Shown in pieces: positions 16,855 through 25,569 of a DNA stretch of 64,000 nucleotides (within the stretch, counting starts at the first letter, position 1; each line of letters opens with the position of its first letter). The DNA is from Pseudomonas fulva (GTDB lineage: Bacteria > Pseudomonadota > Gammaproteobacteria > Pseudomonadales > Pseudomonadaceae). The position numbers were made by a program, and so were the translations under genes. The DNA lies in the NCBI RefSeq assembly GCF_023517795.1, contig NZ_CP082928.1, positions 1,178,001-1,242,000 on the forward strand, written 5' to 3'. The notes below the pieces were generated by a model. The model saw only the letters and a list, made by a program, of their open reading frames with translations, was not told the origin of the DNA and searched no databases.

Positions 16855-17262
16855 TTACTTGGCGGTACGGCGGACGTAGAGCACCAGATTGTGATCCACC
16901 AGCTCGAAACCGTGCTCGCGGACGATTTCCTTCTGGCGCTTCTCGATCTCGGCATCGAAGAATTCGATCACGTCGCCGGTATCCACGCACACCATATGGT
17001 CGTGGTGGCCGCCGTCGGCCAGTTCGAACACGGCGTGGCCGCCATCGAAGTTGTGGCGCACCACCAGGCCAGCCGCCTCGAACTGGGTCAGAACGCGGTA
17101 AACGGTTGCCAGACCGACATCCTCGCCCGCATCCATCAGCGACTTGTAGACATCCTCTGCACTCATGTGACGCTGCTCGGCAGAGTCGAGCATCTGCAGG
17201 ATTTTGACCCGTGGCAGGGTTACTTTCAGGCCAGCTTTGCGCAGTTCGCTATTTTCAACCAT
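16855..17262 (-). CDS. fur: Ferric uptake regulator Fur
   Basis: Fe(II)-responsive repressor of iron uptake genes. The 135-residue protein has the N-terminal winged helix (ELRKAGLKVTLPRVKIL through GLATVYRVLTQFE) and the dimerisation/metal domain with GGHHDHMVCVDTGDVIEF near residues 86-103, which carries the conserved His cluster. The C-terminus is short, as in other pseudomonads, and lacks the Cys-rich tail of E. coli Fur. It is divergent from bamE across a 96-base region, a conserved fur-omlA arrangement. A candidate target in this window is the phuS/phuR intergenic region. Confidence 0.98.
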   Translation of the reverse strand: MVENSELRKAGLKVTLPRVKILQMLDSAEQRHMSAEDVYKSLMDAGEDVGLATVYRVLTQFEAAGLVVRHNFDGGHAVFELADGGHHDHMVCVDTGDVIEFFDAEIEKRQKEIVREHGFELVDHNLVLYVRRTAK

Positions 17263-17285
17263 GGTCTGCTTTCTCGCGGAAGCGC

Positions 17286-17314
17286 TTCGCAGCTTCCCTT
17301 ATTGCGGGTATGAT
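17286..17314 (+). promoter_or_regulatory. Possible sigma-70 promoter of bamE
   Basis: TTCGCA (17286-17291) and TATGAT (17309-17314) are separated by 17 bases, 45 bases upstream of the bamE ATG. The -10 matches consensus in five of six positions and the -35 in four. The site lies in the short divergent region shared with fur. Confidence 0.45.
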
Positions 17315-17358
17315 CGGGGTTTACGTTGCCCAGCCAAGATAGTGGAAGACGCCCACCG

Positions 17359-17868
17359 ATGCAAAAAACCAGACTCCTGCTGACCAGCCTCACCTTCATG
17401 GGGCTCATCGCACTCGCCGGCTGCTCATTCCCCGGGGTTTATAAAATCGACATCCAACAGGGCAATGTCGTCACGCAGGATATGATAGACCAGTTGCGTC
17501 CTGGAATGACCCGGCGCCAAGTACGGTTTATCATGGGCAACCCGCTGATAACGGACACTTTCCACGCCAATCGCTGGGACTACCTGTACAGCATGCAGGC
17601 CGGCGGCAGCCAGCGTCAGCAGGAGCGCGTGACGCTCAATTTCGATGGCAACGATCAACTGGTAGGTCTGTCCGGCGACTTCATGCCCGGCACCAGCCGC
17701 GATGAACAGATCCTCGGCCGCGACGGTTCCCCGCAGCAGGCGCCTACCCAGCAGCAGGAAGAGCCGGCCGCACCGGGCTCGCTGCTCGAGCAGATCCAGC
17801 GCGACGTCGACAACGTCGAAACCGTACCGGTACCGACCCCGGAGCCGCTGGAAACCTCGCCTCAGTAA
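17359..17868 (+). CDS. bamE: Outer-membrane assembly lipoprotein BamE (OmlA/SmpA)
   Basis: Component of the BAM complex that inserts beta-barrel proteins into the outer membrane. The 169-residue precursor starts [10 protein letters not shown] and has a lipobox ending LAGC, with Cys22 as the lipidated residue. The SmpA/OmlA domain follows, with the conserved [38 protein letters not shown] and VTLNFDGN segments. The tail after residue 110 is Gln/Pro/Glu-rich and longer than in E. coli BamE, as in other pseudomonads. The start was moved to this ATG because upstream in-frame codons would precede the signal peptide. Divergent from fur. Confidence 0.95.
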   Translation: MQKTRLLLTSLTFMGLIALAGCSFPGVYKIDIQQGNVVTQDMIDQLRPGMTRRQVRFIMGNPLITDTFHANRWDYLYSMQAGGSQRQQERVTLNFDGNDQLVGLSGDFMPGTSRDEQILGRDGSPQQAPTQQQEEPAAPGSLLEQIQRDVDNVETVPVPTPEPLETSPQ

Positions 17869-17880
17869 GCTCCCAACGAA

Positions 17881-17907
17881 AAGCCCCGGCAATGCCGGGG
17901 CTTTTTC
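17881..17907. terminator. Bidirectional terminator between bamE and rnfH
   Basis: A 10-bp stem (AAGCCCCGGC / GCCGGGGCTT, three-base loop) followed by T-rich sequence on the + strand, 12 bases past the bamE stop. It can also end the convergent ratA-rnfH transcript. Confidence 0.85.
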
Positions 17908-17930
17908 ATTGCAGCCTGTAAAACCGCAAG

Positions 17931-18260
17931 CTAACGCCGGTTCGCGCTCCCCTGCTGCTTCGCCCGCTCAGCCGCCTGAGCCGCGCGACGCTTGCGCACC
18001 TCCTTGGGGTCGGCCAGCAACGGCCGGTAGATCTCCACCCGATCACCCTCTTCGAGCGGCTGCGTATCGGGCGATGCCACCACCTTGCCGAACAGGCCAA
18101 GTGGCGCCTCGGCCAGATTCAACTCCGGGAAATAGGCCTGCAGCCCGGACTGCAGGGCTGCCTGGCGTACCGTGGCGTTGGCAGGCAATTGCAGGGTGAC
18201 CAGCACCTGCCGGTCAGGCGCGGCGAACACCACCTCCACCGACAGCCGATCACTGCCCAT
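17931..18260 (-). CDS. rnfH: RnfH family ubiquitin-like protein
   Basis: A 109-residue member of the RnfH/UPF0125 family, a beta-grasp fold. It begins [21 protein letters not shown] and has the characteristic [27 protein letters not shown] segment (residues 57-84), then a basic tail ([14 protein letters not shown]) typical of the family. It overlaps the end of ratA by 11 bases, so the two are translationally coupled. The ratA-rnfH pair was once described as a toxin-antitoxin (PasTI/RatAB) in some enterobacteria; that interpretation is disputed. The start at 18258-18260 gives the family N-terminus. Confidence 0.9.
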   Translation of the reverse strand: MGSDRLSVEVVFAAPDRQVLVTLQLPANATVRQAALQSGLQAYFPELNLAEAPLGLFGKVVASPDTQPLEEGDRVEIYRPLLADPKEVRKRRAAQAAERAKQQGSANRR

Positions 18261-18687
18261 GGAGCTCCTTGGCCCGCTGGCAGAAGGCATCGACCATGGT
18301 ATTGGCGGCCTGATTGAACAGCGGCCCCAGGGTGGCACGCATGATGGGGCCGGCGTAATCGAAGGTCAGATCGAGGCTGATCTTGCAGGCCTTGTCGCCC
18401 AGCGCCTTGAACGTCCACTGGCCGTGCAGGTGCTCGAACGGGCCGTCTTCCAGGTTCAGCTCGATCGACTGCCCCGGCACCAGCACATTGCGCGTGGTGA
18501 ACCGCTGGCTCAGCCCGGCCTTGGCCACTTCGAGGCTGGCGAGCATATGCGTATCGCTGGCCTCGATGACCGCGCTCGACGCACACCAGGGCAGGAACTC
18601 GGGATAGCGCTCGACATCGTTGACCAGGTCATAGAGAGCCTGGGCCGGATACGGCAGCAAGGCCGAGCGCTGGATGTGAGTACTCAT
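18250..18687 (-). CDS. ratA: RatA/PasT-type START-domain protein
   Basis: A 145-residue single START/polyketide-cyclase-like domain protein, related to the coenzyme Q-binding protein Coq10. Conserved segments are [25 protein letters not shown], the strand pair around [19 protein letters not shown], and the C-terminal helix [17 protein letters not shown]. In E. coli the homologue was proposed to block 70S formation (RatA), while other work links it to the respiratory chain and ubiquinone. It is the first gene of a two-gene unit with rnfH and is divergent from smpB across a region with two perfect palindromes (18709-18735). The family is certain; its role is debated. Confidence 0.93.
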   Translation of the reverse strand: MSTHIQRSALLPYPAQALYDLVNDVERYPEFLPWCASSAVIEASDTHMLASLEVAKAGLSQRFTTRNVLVPGQSIELNLEDGPFEHLHGQWTFKALGDKACKISLDLTFDYAGPIMRATLGPLFNQAANTMVDAFCQRAKELHGQ

Positions 18688-18708
18688 ACAATTGAATTTC
18701 CACGGTTG

Positions 18709-18735
18709 GCGATATCGCAGCAGCGCGATATCGCG
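18709..18735. promoter_or_regulatory. Tandem perfect palindromes upstream of ratA
   Basis: Two copies of the self-complementary GCGATATCGC lie at 18709-18718 and 18725-18734, centres 16 bp apart; the second extends to the 12-bp palindrome CGCGATATCGCG. They are 22 bases upstream of the ratA ATG. Their position and symmetry suggest a dimer-binding operator, or a hairpin in the ratA leader. Confidence 0.5.
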
Positions 18736-18871
18736 GGCTTATGCCTCTTACGACAGACATCAACCCGAAGCGAGTATCCCGATATTGTCGGGGATTCGCC
18801 CCGAGGGCTCAAGCGCACGGCTGCCGCAGGGCTTTTAGCAGGCATGCATGGCGCGCCGTCACCGGACTCCC

Positions 18872-18877
18872 TATAAT
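18872..18877 (+). promoter_or_regulatory. Consensus -10 element of smpB
   Basis: A perfect TATAAT lies 9 bases before the smpB ATG. If used, transcription would begin about 3 bases before the start codon, giving a nearly leaderless mRNA. No Shine-Dalgarno sequence is seen in the short space, which fits. A good -35 match is not evident. Confidence 0.55.
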
Positions 18878-18886
18878 GCGCCGCCT

Positions 18887-19369
18887 ATGGCTAAACAAAA
18901 GAAACATCCGCAAGGCAGCATCGCCCAGAACAAGAAGGCGATGCACGACTATTTCGTGGAGTCCCGCTTCGAGGCCGGCCTGGCGCTGGCCGGCTGGGAA
19001 GTGAAGAGCCTGCGTGCCGGCAAGGCCCAGCTGGTCGACAGCTACGTCCTGCTCAAGGACGACGAAGCCTGGCTGATGGGCTGCCACATCACGCCGCTGA
19101 AGACCGCCAGCACCCACGTCATCGCCGACCCGACGCGCACGCGCAAGCTGCTGCTCAATCGCCGCGAGCTGGAAAAGCTGTTCGGCGCCGTACAGCAGAA
19201 GGGTCACACCTGCGTGGCGCTGTCGCTGTACTGGAAACAGCATCTGGTGAAGTGCGAGATCGCCCTGGCCAAGGGCAAGAAGGACTTCGACAAGCGCCAC
19301 ACCGAGAAAGAGCGCGACGCCGATCGCGAAGTGCAGCGCGCCATGCGCAGCAAGGGCAAGGACGAGTAA
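18887..19369 (+). CDS. smpB: SsrA-binding protein SmpB
   Basis: Binds tmRNA and brings it to stalled ribosomes for trans-translation. The 160-residue product contains [40 protein letters not shown], the tmRNA-binding core, and the basic C-terminal tail [23 protein letters not shown] that enters the mRNA channel. The start [10 protein letters not shown] is the family N-terminus. The gene appears to have almost no leader (see the -10 at 18872). A hairpin at 19371-19396 follows the stop. The tmRNA gene ssrA is not in the window. Confidence 0.97.
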   Translation: MAKQKKHPQGSIAQNKKAMHDYFVESRFEAGLALAGWEVKSLRAGKAQLVDSYVLLKDDEAWLMGCHITPLKTASTHVIADPTRTRKLLLNRRELEKLFGAVQQKGHTCVALSLYWKQHLVKCEIALAKGKKDFDKRHTEKERDADREVQRAMRSKGKDE

Positions 19370-19370
19370 C

Positions 19371-19396
19371 GCTGCGGTTCGATGACGAACCGCAGC
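19371..19396 (+). terminator. smpB terminator hairpin
   Basis: An 11-bp perfect stem (GCTGCGGTTCG / CGAACCGCAGC, ATGA loop) begins 1 base after the smpB stop. The following sequence (ACCTTCT) is only partly T-rich, so termination may be incomplete; lldR converges from the other side. Confidence 0.6.
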
Positions 19397-19445
19397 ACCT
19401 TCTACCCAGCTCCATCTCGCCGCTCCGGGCGCCCCAACCGACTGC

Positions 19446-20213
19446 CTACAGCCCCTGGCGCCTTTGCGCGCGCTGCTCGCGGGCTTCCTGCCGAACCACG
19501 TCAGCCAGGACTTCCTGCACGTAATCGATGTGCTGGTTGGACAGCGTTCGGGCATCTTCGGCACGCCCCTGCATGATCGCCTCGTACAAGGCGCGATGCT
19601 GGGCGTTGAGCATGCCGCGGGTCTCGCCGCGCAACGCATACATGCCGCCGATATTGGTGACCACGTTGCGCTTGAGCAGGTCGAACAAGCCGCGAATGGT
19701 GTGCAACAGCACGGCGTTGTGACTGGCCTCGGCGATGGCCAGGTGGAAACTGGCATCCGCCGCCCCCTCCTCCGCCCGCGTCACCTCGCCGGCACGACCG
19801 TAGCAATCCTGCAGACGCTCGAACGCCTCGCTCAGGCGCTGGCGATCCACATCGGTGGCACGCAGCGCCGCGTAATAGGCGCAGGACCCTTCCAGGGTAT
19901 GCCGGAACTCGAGCAGATCGCGCTGCGCGTCGGCATTGCTTTCCAGCAGGTGCATCAGCGGGTCACTGAAGGTCGAGCCCAGGCTCTCGCACACATAGGT
20001 GCCGCCACCCTGGCGGCTGCTCAGCAGGCCTTTGGCCGCCAGTTTCTGGATGGCTTCACGCAGCGACGGACGCGACACGCCGAACTGCTCGGCGAGTACC
20101 CGTTCGGCCGGCAGGCGCTCGCCAGCCTTGAGCGTGCCTTCGAGGATCATGGCCTCGAGGCGCTCGACGATATCGTCTGACAGCCGCCTCTGTCGCAGCG
20201 GACCAAAGTTCAT
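19446..20213 (-). CDS. lldR: GntR/FadR-family lactate regulator LldR
   Basis: Lactate-responsive repressor of the lldPD-dld operon. The 255-residue protein has an N-terminal winged helix (RQRRLSDDIVERLEAMILEG, then GERLPAERVLAEQFGVSRPSLREAIQKL) and a C-terminal all-helical FCD ligand domain from about residue 85 to 235, with the metal-binding His in SFHLAIAEASHN. It is transcribed divergently from lldP. A perfect FadR-type palindrome, ATTGGT-CTT-ACCAAT, lies in between (20403-20417). The start MNFGPLRQRRLSDD matches other pseudomonad LldR proteins; an upstream in-frame start at 20240 is less likely. Confidence 0.93.
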   Translation of the reverse strand: MNFGPLRQRRLSDDIVERLEAMILEGTLKAGERLPAERVLAEQFGVSRPSLREAIQKLAAKGLLSSRQGGGTYVCESLGSTFSDPLMHLLESNADAQRDLLEFRHTLEGSCAYYAALRATDVDRQRLSEAFERLQDCYGRAGEVTRAEEGAADASFHLAIAEASHNAVLLHTIRGLFDLLKRNVVTNIGGMYALRGETRGMLNAQHRALYEAIMQGRAEDARTLSNQHIDYVQEVLADVVRQEAREQRAQRRQGL

Positions 20214-20396
20214 TGCTTCAACACTCCACAACCCCCGCAAACGGCGCCGGATCGCCCGGCTACCGAAAATCCGTGCAGCCTACCCAGTGGCATCTGGCGC
20301 CACAAGCGCAGCCCCCTTCAGCAGGCACTGCGACCAAAGTCGCAACGGTGCAAATTGACGCACCCGAGCAAAAGAAATTATTCTGGCGCTCGCCAC

Positions 20397-20425
20397 TTGT
20401 AAATTGGTCTTACCAATAATAACAA
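20397..20425 (+). promoter_or_regulatory. lldP promoter with embedded LldR operator
   Basis: The perfect inverted repeat ATTGGT-CTT-ACCAAT (20403-20417) matches the FadR/LldR-type operator form TGGTnnnACCA. It fits between a possible -35 TTGTAA (20397-20402) and -10 TAACAA (20420-20425) spaced 17 bases apart, so bound LldR would block RNA polymerase. The rest of the 296-base lldR-lldP gap shows no gene. Confidence 0.7.
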
Positions 20426-20509
20426 CCCGTTCGCAAAACTGCTCTGCATTCGGTGAATCACCAGCAGCTCGCGATCAGGCGATACCAACAACAATCAGCG
20501 AGCCTTCCC

Positions 20510-22194
20510 ATGCAAACATGGCAACAGTTCTACACCCCGCTCGGCAGCCTTGGCCTGTCCGCGCTGGCGGCCGTGATCCCCATCGTCTTCTTCTTCCTCG
20601 CCCTCGCCGTATTCCGCCTCAAGGGCCATGTGGCGGGCAGCATCACCCTGGCGCTGTCGATCATCATCGCCATCGCCGCCTTCGGCATGCCGGTGGACAT
20701 GGCCCTGGCCGCCGCCGGCTACGGCTTCGCCTACGGCCTCTGGCCAATCGCCTGGATCATCGTGGCGGCAGTGTTTCTGTACAAACTGACCGTCAAGAGC
20801 GGCCAGTTCGAGGTCATCCGCAGCTCGGTGCTGTCGATCACCGATGACCAGCGCCTGCAGGTGCTGCTGATCGGCTTCTCGTTCGGCGCCTTCCTGGAAG
20901 GCGCGGCAGGCTTCGGCGCGCCGGTGGCGATCACCGCCGCCCTGCTCGTCGGCCTGGGGTTCAACCCGCTGTACGCCGCCGGCCTGTGCCTGATCGCCAA
21001 TACCGCCCCGGTGGCCTTCGGCGCCCTGGGCATCCCGATCATCGTCGCCGGTCAGGTCACCGGCATCGATGCTTTCAAGATCGGCGCCATGACCGGTCGG
21101 CAGTTGCCCATCCTGTCGGTCATCGTGCCGTTCTGGCTGGTGGCGATGATGGATGGCTGGAAAGGCATCCGGGAAACCTGGCCGGCGGCGCTGGTGGCCG
21201 GGGTGAGCTTCGCCATCACCCAGTACTACACCTCCAACTACATCGGCCCGGAACTGCCGGACATCACTTCGGCACTGGTCAGCCTGGTATGCCTGACCCT
21301 GTTTCTCAAGGTATGGCAGCCCAAGCGCGCCGCTGCCAGCCAGATCGCCGGCACCGCTGGTGGCGCGGCCGTGACCGGCGGTTTCGGTGGCGTGCGCAGC
21401 ACCACGCCGTCGCCCTACAGCTTCGCGCAGATCCTCAAGGCCTGGTCGCCCTTCCTGATCCTCACCGCCATGGTCACCCTGTGGACGCTGAAACCCTTCA
21501 AGGCGCTGTTCGCCCCGGGCGGCGCCCTGGATCACCTGGTGTTCATGCTGCCGATCCCGCACCTGGATCAGCTGGTGGTCAAGGTCGCCCCCATCGTCGC
21601 AACCCGACGCCGATCGCTGCGGTATTCAAGCTCGACCCGATCTCGGCGACCGGCACCGCGATCTTCTTCTCTGCCGTCCTGTCGATGCTGGTGCTGAAGA
21701 TCGACTTCAGAAATGGTCTGACCACTTTGAAGGAAACCTTCTACGAGCTGCGCTGGCCCATCCTGTCCATCGGCATGGTGCTGGCGTTCGCCTTCGTCAC
21801 CAATTACTCGGGCATGTCGACCACCCTGGCCCTGGTACTGGCCGGCACCGGCGCCGCCTTCCCGTTCTTCTCGCCATTCCTGGGCTGGCTGGGCGTGTTC
21901 CTGACCGGCTCGGACACCTCCTCCAATGCCCTGTTCGGCTCGTTGCAAGCCACCACGGCACACCAGATCGGCGTCAACGACACCCTGCTGGTGGCGGCCA
22001 ACACCAGCGGCGGCGTGACCGGCAAGATGATCTCGCCGCAATCGATCGCCGTGGCCTGCGCCGCGACCGGCATGGTCGGCAAGGAATCCGACCTGTTCCG
22101 CTTCACCCTCAAGCACAGCCTGATCTTCGCCACCTTCGTGGGCCTGATCACCTTGGCGCAGGCCTACTGGCTGACCGGCATGCTGGTGCATTGA
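20510..22194 (+). pseudogene. lldP: L-lactate permease LldP, interrupted by a frameshift
   Basis: Encodes a lactate/proton symporter with about 12 membrane segments. The first 364 codons ([13 protein letters not shown] to [11 protein letters not shown]) and the last 198 ([10 protein letters not shown] to WLTGMLVH) both match the LctP family end to end, but they lie in different frames. The break is at 21600/21601, where one base is missing in GTCGC|AACCCG. Restoring any base gives a continuous protein of about 561 residues, the normal family length. As written, the first frame stops at 21697. There is no slippery heptamer, so programmed frameshifting is unlikely; either a sequencing error or a recent inactivating deletion explains it. 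It is first in the operon with lldD and dld, under LldR. Confidence 0.9.
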
Positions 22195-22362
22195 GGTACG
22201 ACCAGCTGCGCGTCGGCCCGGCGGCCACGCGAGCTGTCCAGCGTCGATGAATGCAAACGCAGCGCCCTGACCCAGGGCGTGCTACACACCCAAAGCCCGC
22301 GACACTGTCCGGGCTTTGTCGCTGCCGCCGTGAAGCGTCAGCCCAGAGAGGAAATAGAGCCC

Positions 22363-23502
22363 ATGATCATTTCTGCCTCCACCGATTACCGCGCCGCCGC
22401 CCAGCGCCGCCTGCCGCCGTTTCTGTTCCACTACATCGATGGCGGTGCCTATGCCGAATACACCCTCAAGCGCAACGTCGAGGACCTGGCAGGCATCGCC
22501 CTGCGCCAGCGGGTGCTGAAGAACATGGCCGAGCTGAGCCTGGAAACCCGGCTGTTCGGCGAGACCCTGTCGATGCCGGTGGCCCTGGCACCGGTCGGGC
22601 TCACCGGCATGTACGCGCGCCGCGGTGAAGTGCAGGCAGCCAGGGCGGCGGCGGACAGGGGCATCCCCTTTACGCTGTCGACCGTGTCAGTGTGCCCCAT
22701 CGAGGAGGTGGCGCCCGCCATCAGCCGGCCGATGTGGTTCCAGCTTTATGTGCTGAAAGACCGCGGCTTCATGAAGAACGCCCTGGAGCGCGCCAAGGCC
22801 GCAGGCGTGACCACCCTGGTATTCACCGTGGACATGCCGACCCCCGGCGCCCGCTACCGCGACGCCCACTCCGGCATGAGCGGGCCGAACGCCGCCATGC
22901 GCCGCATGCTGCAGGCCTTCACCCATCCGGCCTGGGCCTGGGACGTGGGCCTGATGGGCAAGCCCCATGACCTGGGCAACATCTCCACCTACCGCGGCAA
23001 CCCGACCGGGCTGGCCGACTACATCGGCTGGCTCGGTGCCAACTTCGACCCGTCGATATCCTGGCAGGACCTGGAGTGGATCCGCGAATACTGGGACGGG
23101 CCGATGGTCATAAAGGGCATCCTCGACCCCGATGACGCACGCGATGCGGTCACCTTCGGCGCCGACGGCATCGTGGTCTCCAACCACGGCGGCCGGCAGC
23201 TCGACGGCGTGCTGTCCAGCGCCCGCGCCCTGCCGGCCATTGCCGATGCGGTGAAAGGCGACCTGAAGATCCTCGCCGACTCCGGCATCCGCAGCGGCCT
23301 CGACGTGGTGCGCATGATCGCCCTGGGCGCCGATACGGTGATGCTCGGCCGCGCCTTCGTCTATGCACTGGCCGCCGCGGGCGGTGCCGGGGTCAGCAAC
23401 CTGCTGAGCCTGATCGACAAGGAAATGCGCGTGGCCATGGTGCTGACCGGCGCCAAGTCGATTGCCGAGATCAGCGCCGACTCACTGGTTCGGGAGCTCT
23501 GA
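22363..23502 (+). CDS. lldD: FMN-dependent L-lactate dehydrogenase
   Basis: Membrane-associated flavoenzyme oxidising L-lactate to pyruvate with electrons passed to quinone. The 379-residue product belongs to the alpha-hydroxyacid dehydrogenase family: the N-terminal [21 protein letters not shown], the FMN-binding region [27 protein letters not shown], and the active-site motif [12 protein letters not shown] near residues 272-283, with the catalytic His and Arg. The ATG follows an AGAGAGGA ribosome site. It lies 168 bases after lldP, and dld starts 1 base after its stop, so lldPD-dld is an operon. Confidence 0.96.
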   Translation: MIISASTDYRAAAQRRLPPFLFHYIDGGAYAEYTLKRNVEDLAGIALRQRVLKNMAELSLETRLFGETLSMPVALAPVGLTGMYARRGEVQAARAAADRGIPFTLSTVSVCPIEEVAPAISRPMWFQLYVLKDRGFMKNALERAKAAGVTTLVFTVDMPTPGARYRDAHSGMSGPNAAMRRMLQAFTHPAWAWDVGLMGKPHDLGNISTYRGNPTGLADYIGWLGANFDPSISWQDLEWIREYWDGPMVIKGILDPDDARDAVTFGADGIVVSNHGGRQLDGVLSSARALPAIADAVKGDLKILADSGIRSGLDVVRMIALGADTVMLGRAFVYALAAAGGAGVSNLLSLIDKEMRVAMVLTGAKSIAEISADSLVREL

Positions 23503-23503
23503 A

Positions 23504-25210
23504 ATGATCAGCCGCGACACCCTGCTCAAACAATTGCGCGACGCCGTCGGCGATGACCATGTGCTCACCGACGGGCAACGCACGCGGCGCTTTCGCAAGG
23601 GCCACCGCACCGGCGAAGGCAAGGTGCTGGCCGTGGTACGCCCGGGCACCCTGCTGGAGCAGTGGCGCGTGCTGGAAGCCGCCGTGGCCGCCGACCGCAT
23701 CGTCATCATGCAGGCGGCCAACACCGGCCTGACCGGCGGCTCGACACCGGACGGCAACGACTACGACCGCGAGATCGTGCTGATCAACACCCTGCGCATC
23801 ACCGGCGTACAGCTGATCAACGAGGGCGAACAGGTGGTGTGTCTGCCCGGCGCCACCCTCGATCGCCTGGAGCAGGCCCTGGCGCCCCTGGGCCGCGAGC
23901 CCCATTCGGTGATCGGCTCGTCGTGCATCGGCGCCTCGGTGCTCGGCGGCGTATGCAACAACTCCGGCGGCTCGCTGGTACGCCGTGGGCCGGCCTACAC
24001 CGAACTGGCGCTCTATGCACAGGTTAAGGAAGACGGCTCTCTGGAGCTGGTCAACCACCTGGGTATCGACCTGGGCAACAGCCCGGAAGAAATCCTCACC
24101 CGCCTGCAGCGCGGCGATTACAGTCCGCAGCAGGTCAGCAACGAGGCGGCCGGCAGGGCCTCGGACCAGCGCTACGGCGTGCACGTACGCGACGTCGACG
24201 CCGACACCCCGGCACGTTTCAATGCCGACCCGTCACGGCTGTTCGAAGCTTCCGGTTCGGCGGGCAAGCTGTGCCTGTTCGCGGTGCGCCTGGACACCTT
24301 CCCCAAGGAGCCGAGCACGGTCTTCTATGTCGGCACCAATGCCGCGGACGACCTGACCGAGGTACGCCGCCACCTGCTCAACCGGTTGCCGAGCCTGCCG
24401 ATTGCCGGTGAATACATCCATCGCACCGCCTTCGACATCGGCGAGCAGTACGGCAAGGACACCTTTCTGCTGATCGACCGCTTCGGCACCGCCAGGGTGC
24501 CGGCCGCCTTCGCCCTGAAAAGCCGGGTCGACGGCTTCTTCGAGCGCTTCGGCCTGCGCGGCGTCAGCGACCGTCTCATTCAGCTGGCCATGAATCTATT
24601 GCCCAGTCACCTGCCGGCGCGCATGCGCGATTACCGCGAGCGTTTCGAGCATCACCTGATGATCCGCGTGGCCAACGACAGCCTGGAAGAAACCCGGCGT
24701 TTTCTGGCCGAGTATTTCGGCACCGCCAGCACCGGGGCCTTTTTCGAGTGCGACGCCGACGAGGGCCGCAAGGCCTTCCTGCACCGTTTCGCCATTGCCG
24801 GCGCGGCGATTCGCTACCGCGAGGCGCACCCCGCCAGCGTCGAGGACATCCTCGCACTGGATATCGCCCTGCGCCGCAACGACCGCGACTGGGTGGAAAC
24901 GCTGCCGGCGCAAATGGAAGAGCAGATCATCCACAAGCTCTACTACGGGCACTTCTTCTGCCACGTGTTCCACCAGGACTACATCCTCAAGAAGGGCGTC
25001 GATCCAATCGCCATGGAGCACGCCATGTGGAAGCTGCTCGACGAGCGCCGCGCCGAGTACCCGGCCGAGCACAACGTGGGCCATCTGTATGTCGCCAAAC
25101 CGGCGCTGGCGGGTTTCTACCGCAAGCTGGACCCGACCAACAGCTTCAACCCGGGCATCGGCCAGACGTCGAAGAACAAGCATTGGCAAGAATGCTGCGG
25201 CGGGCACTGA
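23504..25210 (+). CDS. dld: Quinone-dependent D-lactate dehydrogenase
   Basis: FAD-containing respiratory enzyme converting D-lactate to pyruvate. The 568-residue protein matches the E. coli Dld type: a PCMH FAD-binding domain with MQAANTGLTGGSTPDG near residue 70 and SVIGSSCIGASVLGGVCNN near residue 145, followed by the membrane-binding and cap regions. The C-terminus is rich in aromatic and His residues (KLYYGHFFCHVFHQDY) and ends DPTNSFNPGIGQTSKN. It is the third gene of the lld operon, one base after lldD. Having both LldD and Dld allows use of both lactate isomers, provided an active permease is present. Confidence 0.96.
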   Translation: MISRDTLLKQLRDAVGDDHVLTDGQRTRRFRKGHRTGEGKVLAVVRPGTLLEQWRVLEAAVAADRIVIMQAANTGLTGGSTPDGNDYDREIVLINTLRITGVQLINEGEQVVCLPGATLDRLEQALAPLGREPHSVIGSSCIGASVLGGVCNNSGGSLVRRGPAYTELALYAQVKEDGSLELVNHLGIDLGNSPEEILTRLQRGDYSPQQVSNEAAGRASDQRYGVHVRDVDADTPARFNADPSRLFEASGSAGKLCLFAVRLDTFPKEPSTVFYVGTNAADDLTEVRRHLLNRLPSLPIAGEYIHRTAFDIGEQYGKDTFLLIDRFGTARVPAAFALKSRVDGFFERFGLRGVSDRLIQLAMNLLPSHLPARMRDYRERFEHHLMIRVANDSLEETRRFLAEYFGTASTGAFFECDADEGRKAFLHRFAIAGAAIRYREAHPASVEDILALDIALRRNDRDWVETLPAQMEEQIIHKLYYGHFFCHVFHQDYILKKGVDPIAMEHAMWKLLDERRAEYPAEHNVGHLYVAKPALAGFYRKLDPTNSFNPGIGQTSKNKHWQECCGGH

Positions 25211-25569
25211 GCTATCGGCCGCCTTATCGAGACCGCCGCGCGTTTTTTCCGCGCAAAGAAGAAAGGGGAGACCTCTCGGCCTCCCCTCTCGTAGATGTCC
25301 TGTGCTGGCGATTCTGTCGCCGCTTTCCTCGCCCGCCTGGTTGGGCAGTGCGGACCCGGGTGCCGTGACGACCCGGTAGGGTCGGCGGCGCCAGCTCTCC
25401 TGATTGGGCGAGCCGGGTGGACGTATCGTCCGGGCCGTGAAACTGAGGTAAAGATTACGCCCACGGCCGCGACAAAAGATTGCTAAAATTGCTAATCAGA
25501 CAGTCAATTGCGCAATAATCCATCGATATCCATTGATCAATAGCAATCCGATAACGAAACCGCCCATTC
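25211..25569. other. 359-base intergenic region after dld
   Basis: No convincing gene is seen. The left part has a GC-rich inverted repeat, GGGGAG/CTCCCC near 25264-25286, a candidate terminator for the lld operon. The right 100 bases are AT-rich and carry paired palindromes, listed separately, that look like the control region of the AsnC-type regulator gene. Confidence 0.6.
25479..25541. promoter_or_regulatory. Operator-like repeats upstream of the AsnC/Lrp gene
   Basis: Two palindromes of form ATTG-N2-CAAT (ATTGCGCAAT at 25507-25516, ATTGATCAAT at 25532-25541) are centred 25 bp apart, and two direct copies of ATTGCTAA lie at 25479 and 25488. Repeated sites of this kind are typical of autoregulated Lrp/AsnC-family genes, whose octamers bind several turns of DNA. 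Confidence 0.5.

Noticed and set aside
18250..18260. ratA-rnfH as a toxin-antitoxin system
   Set aside because: The pair is widely conserved as housekeeping genes and the toxin interpretation is disputed, so I list the family names only.
21595..21605. Programmed ribosomal frameshift in lldP
   Set aside because: No slippery heptamer or downstream pseudoknot is visible, and other LldP genes are continuous.
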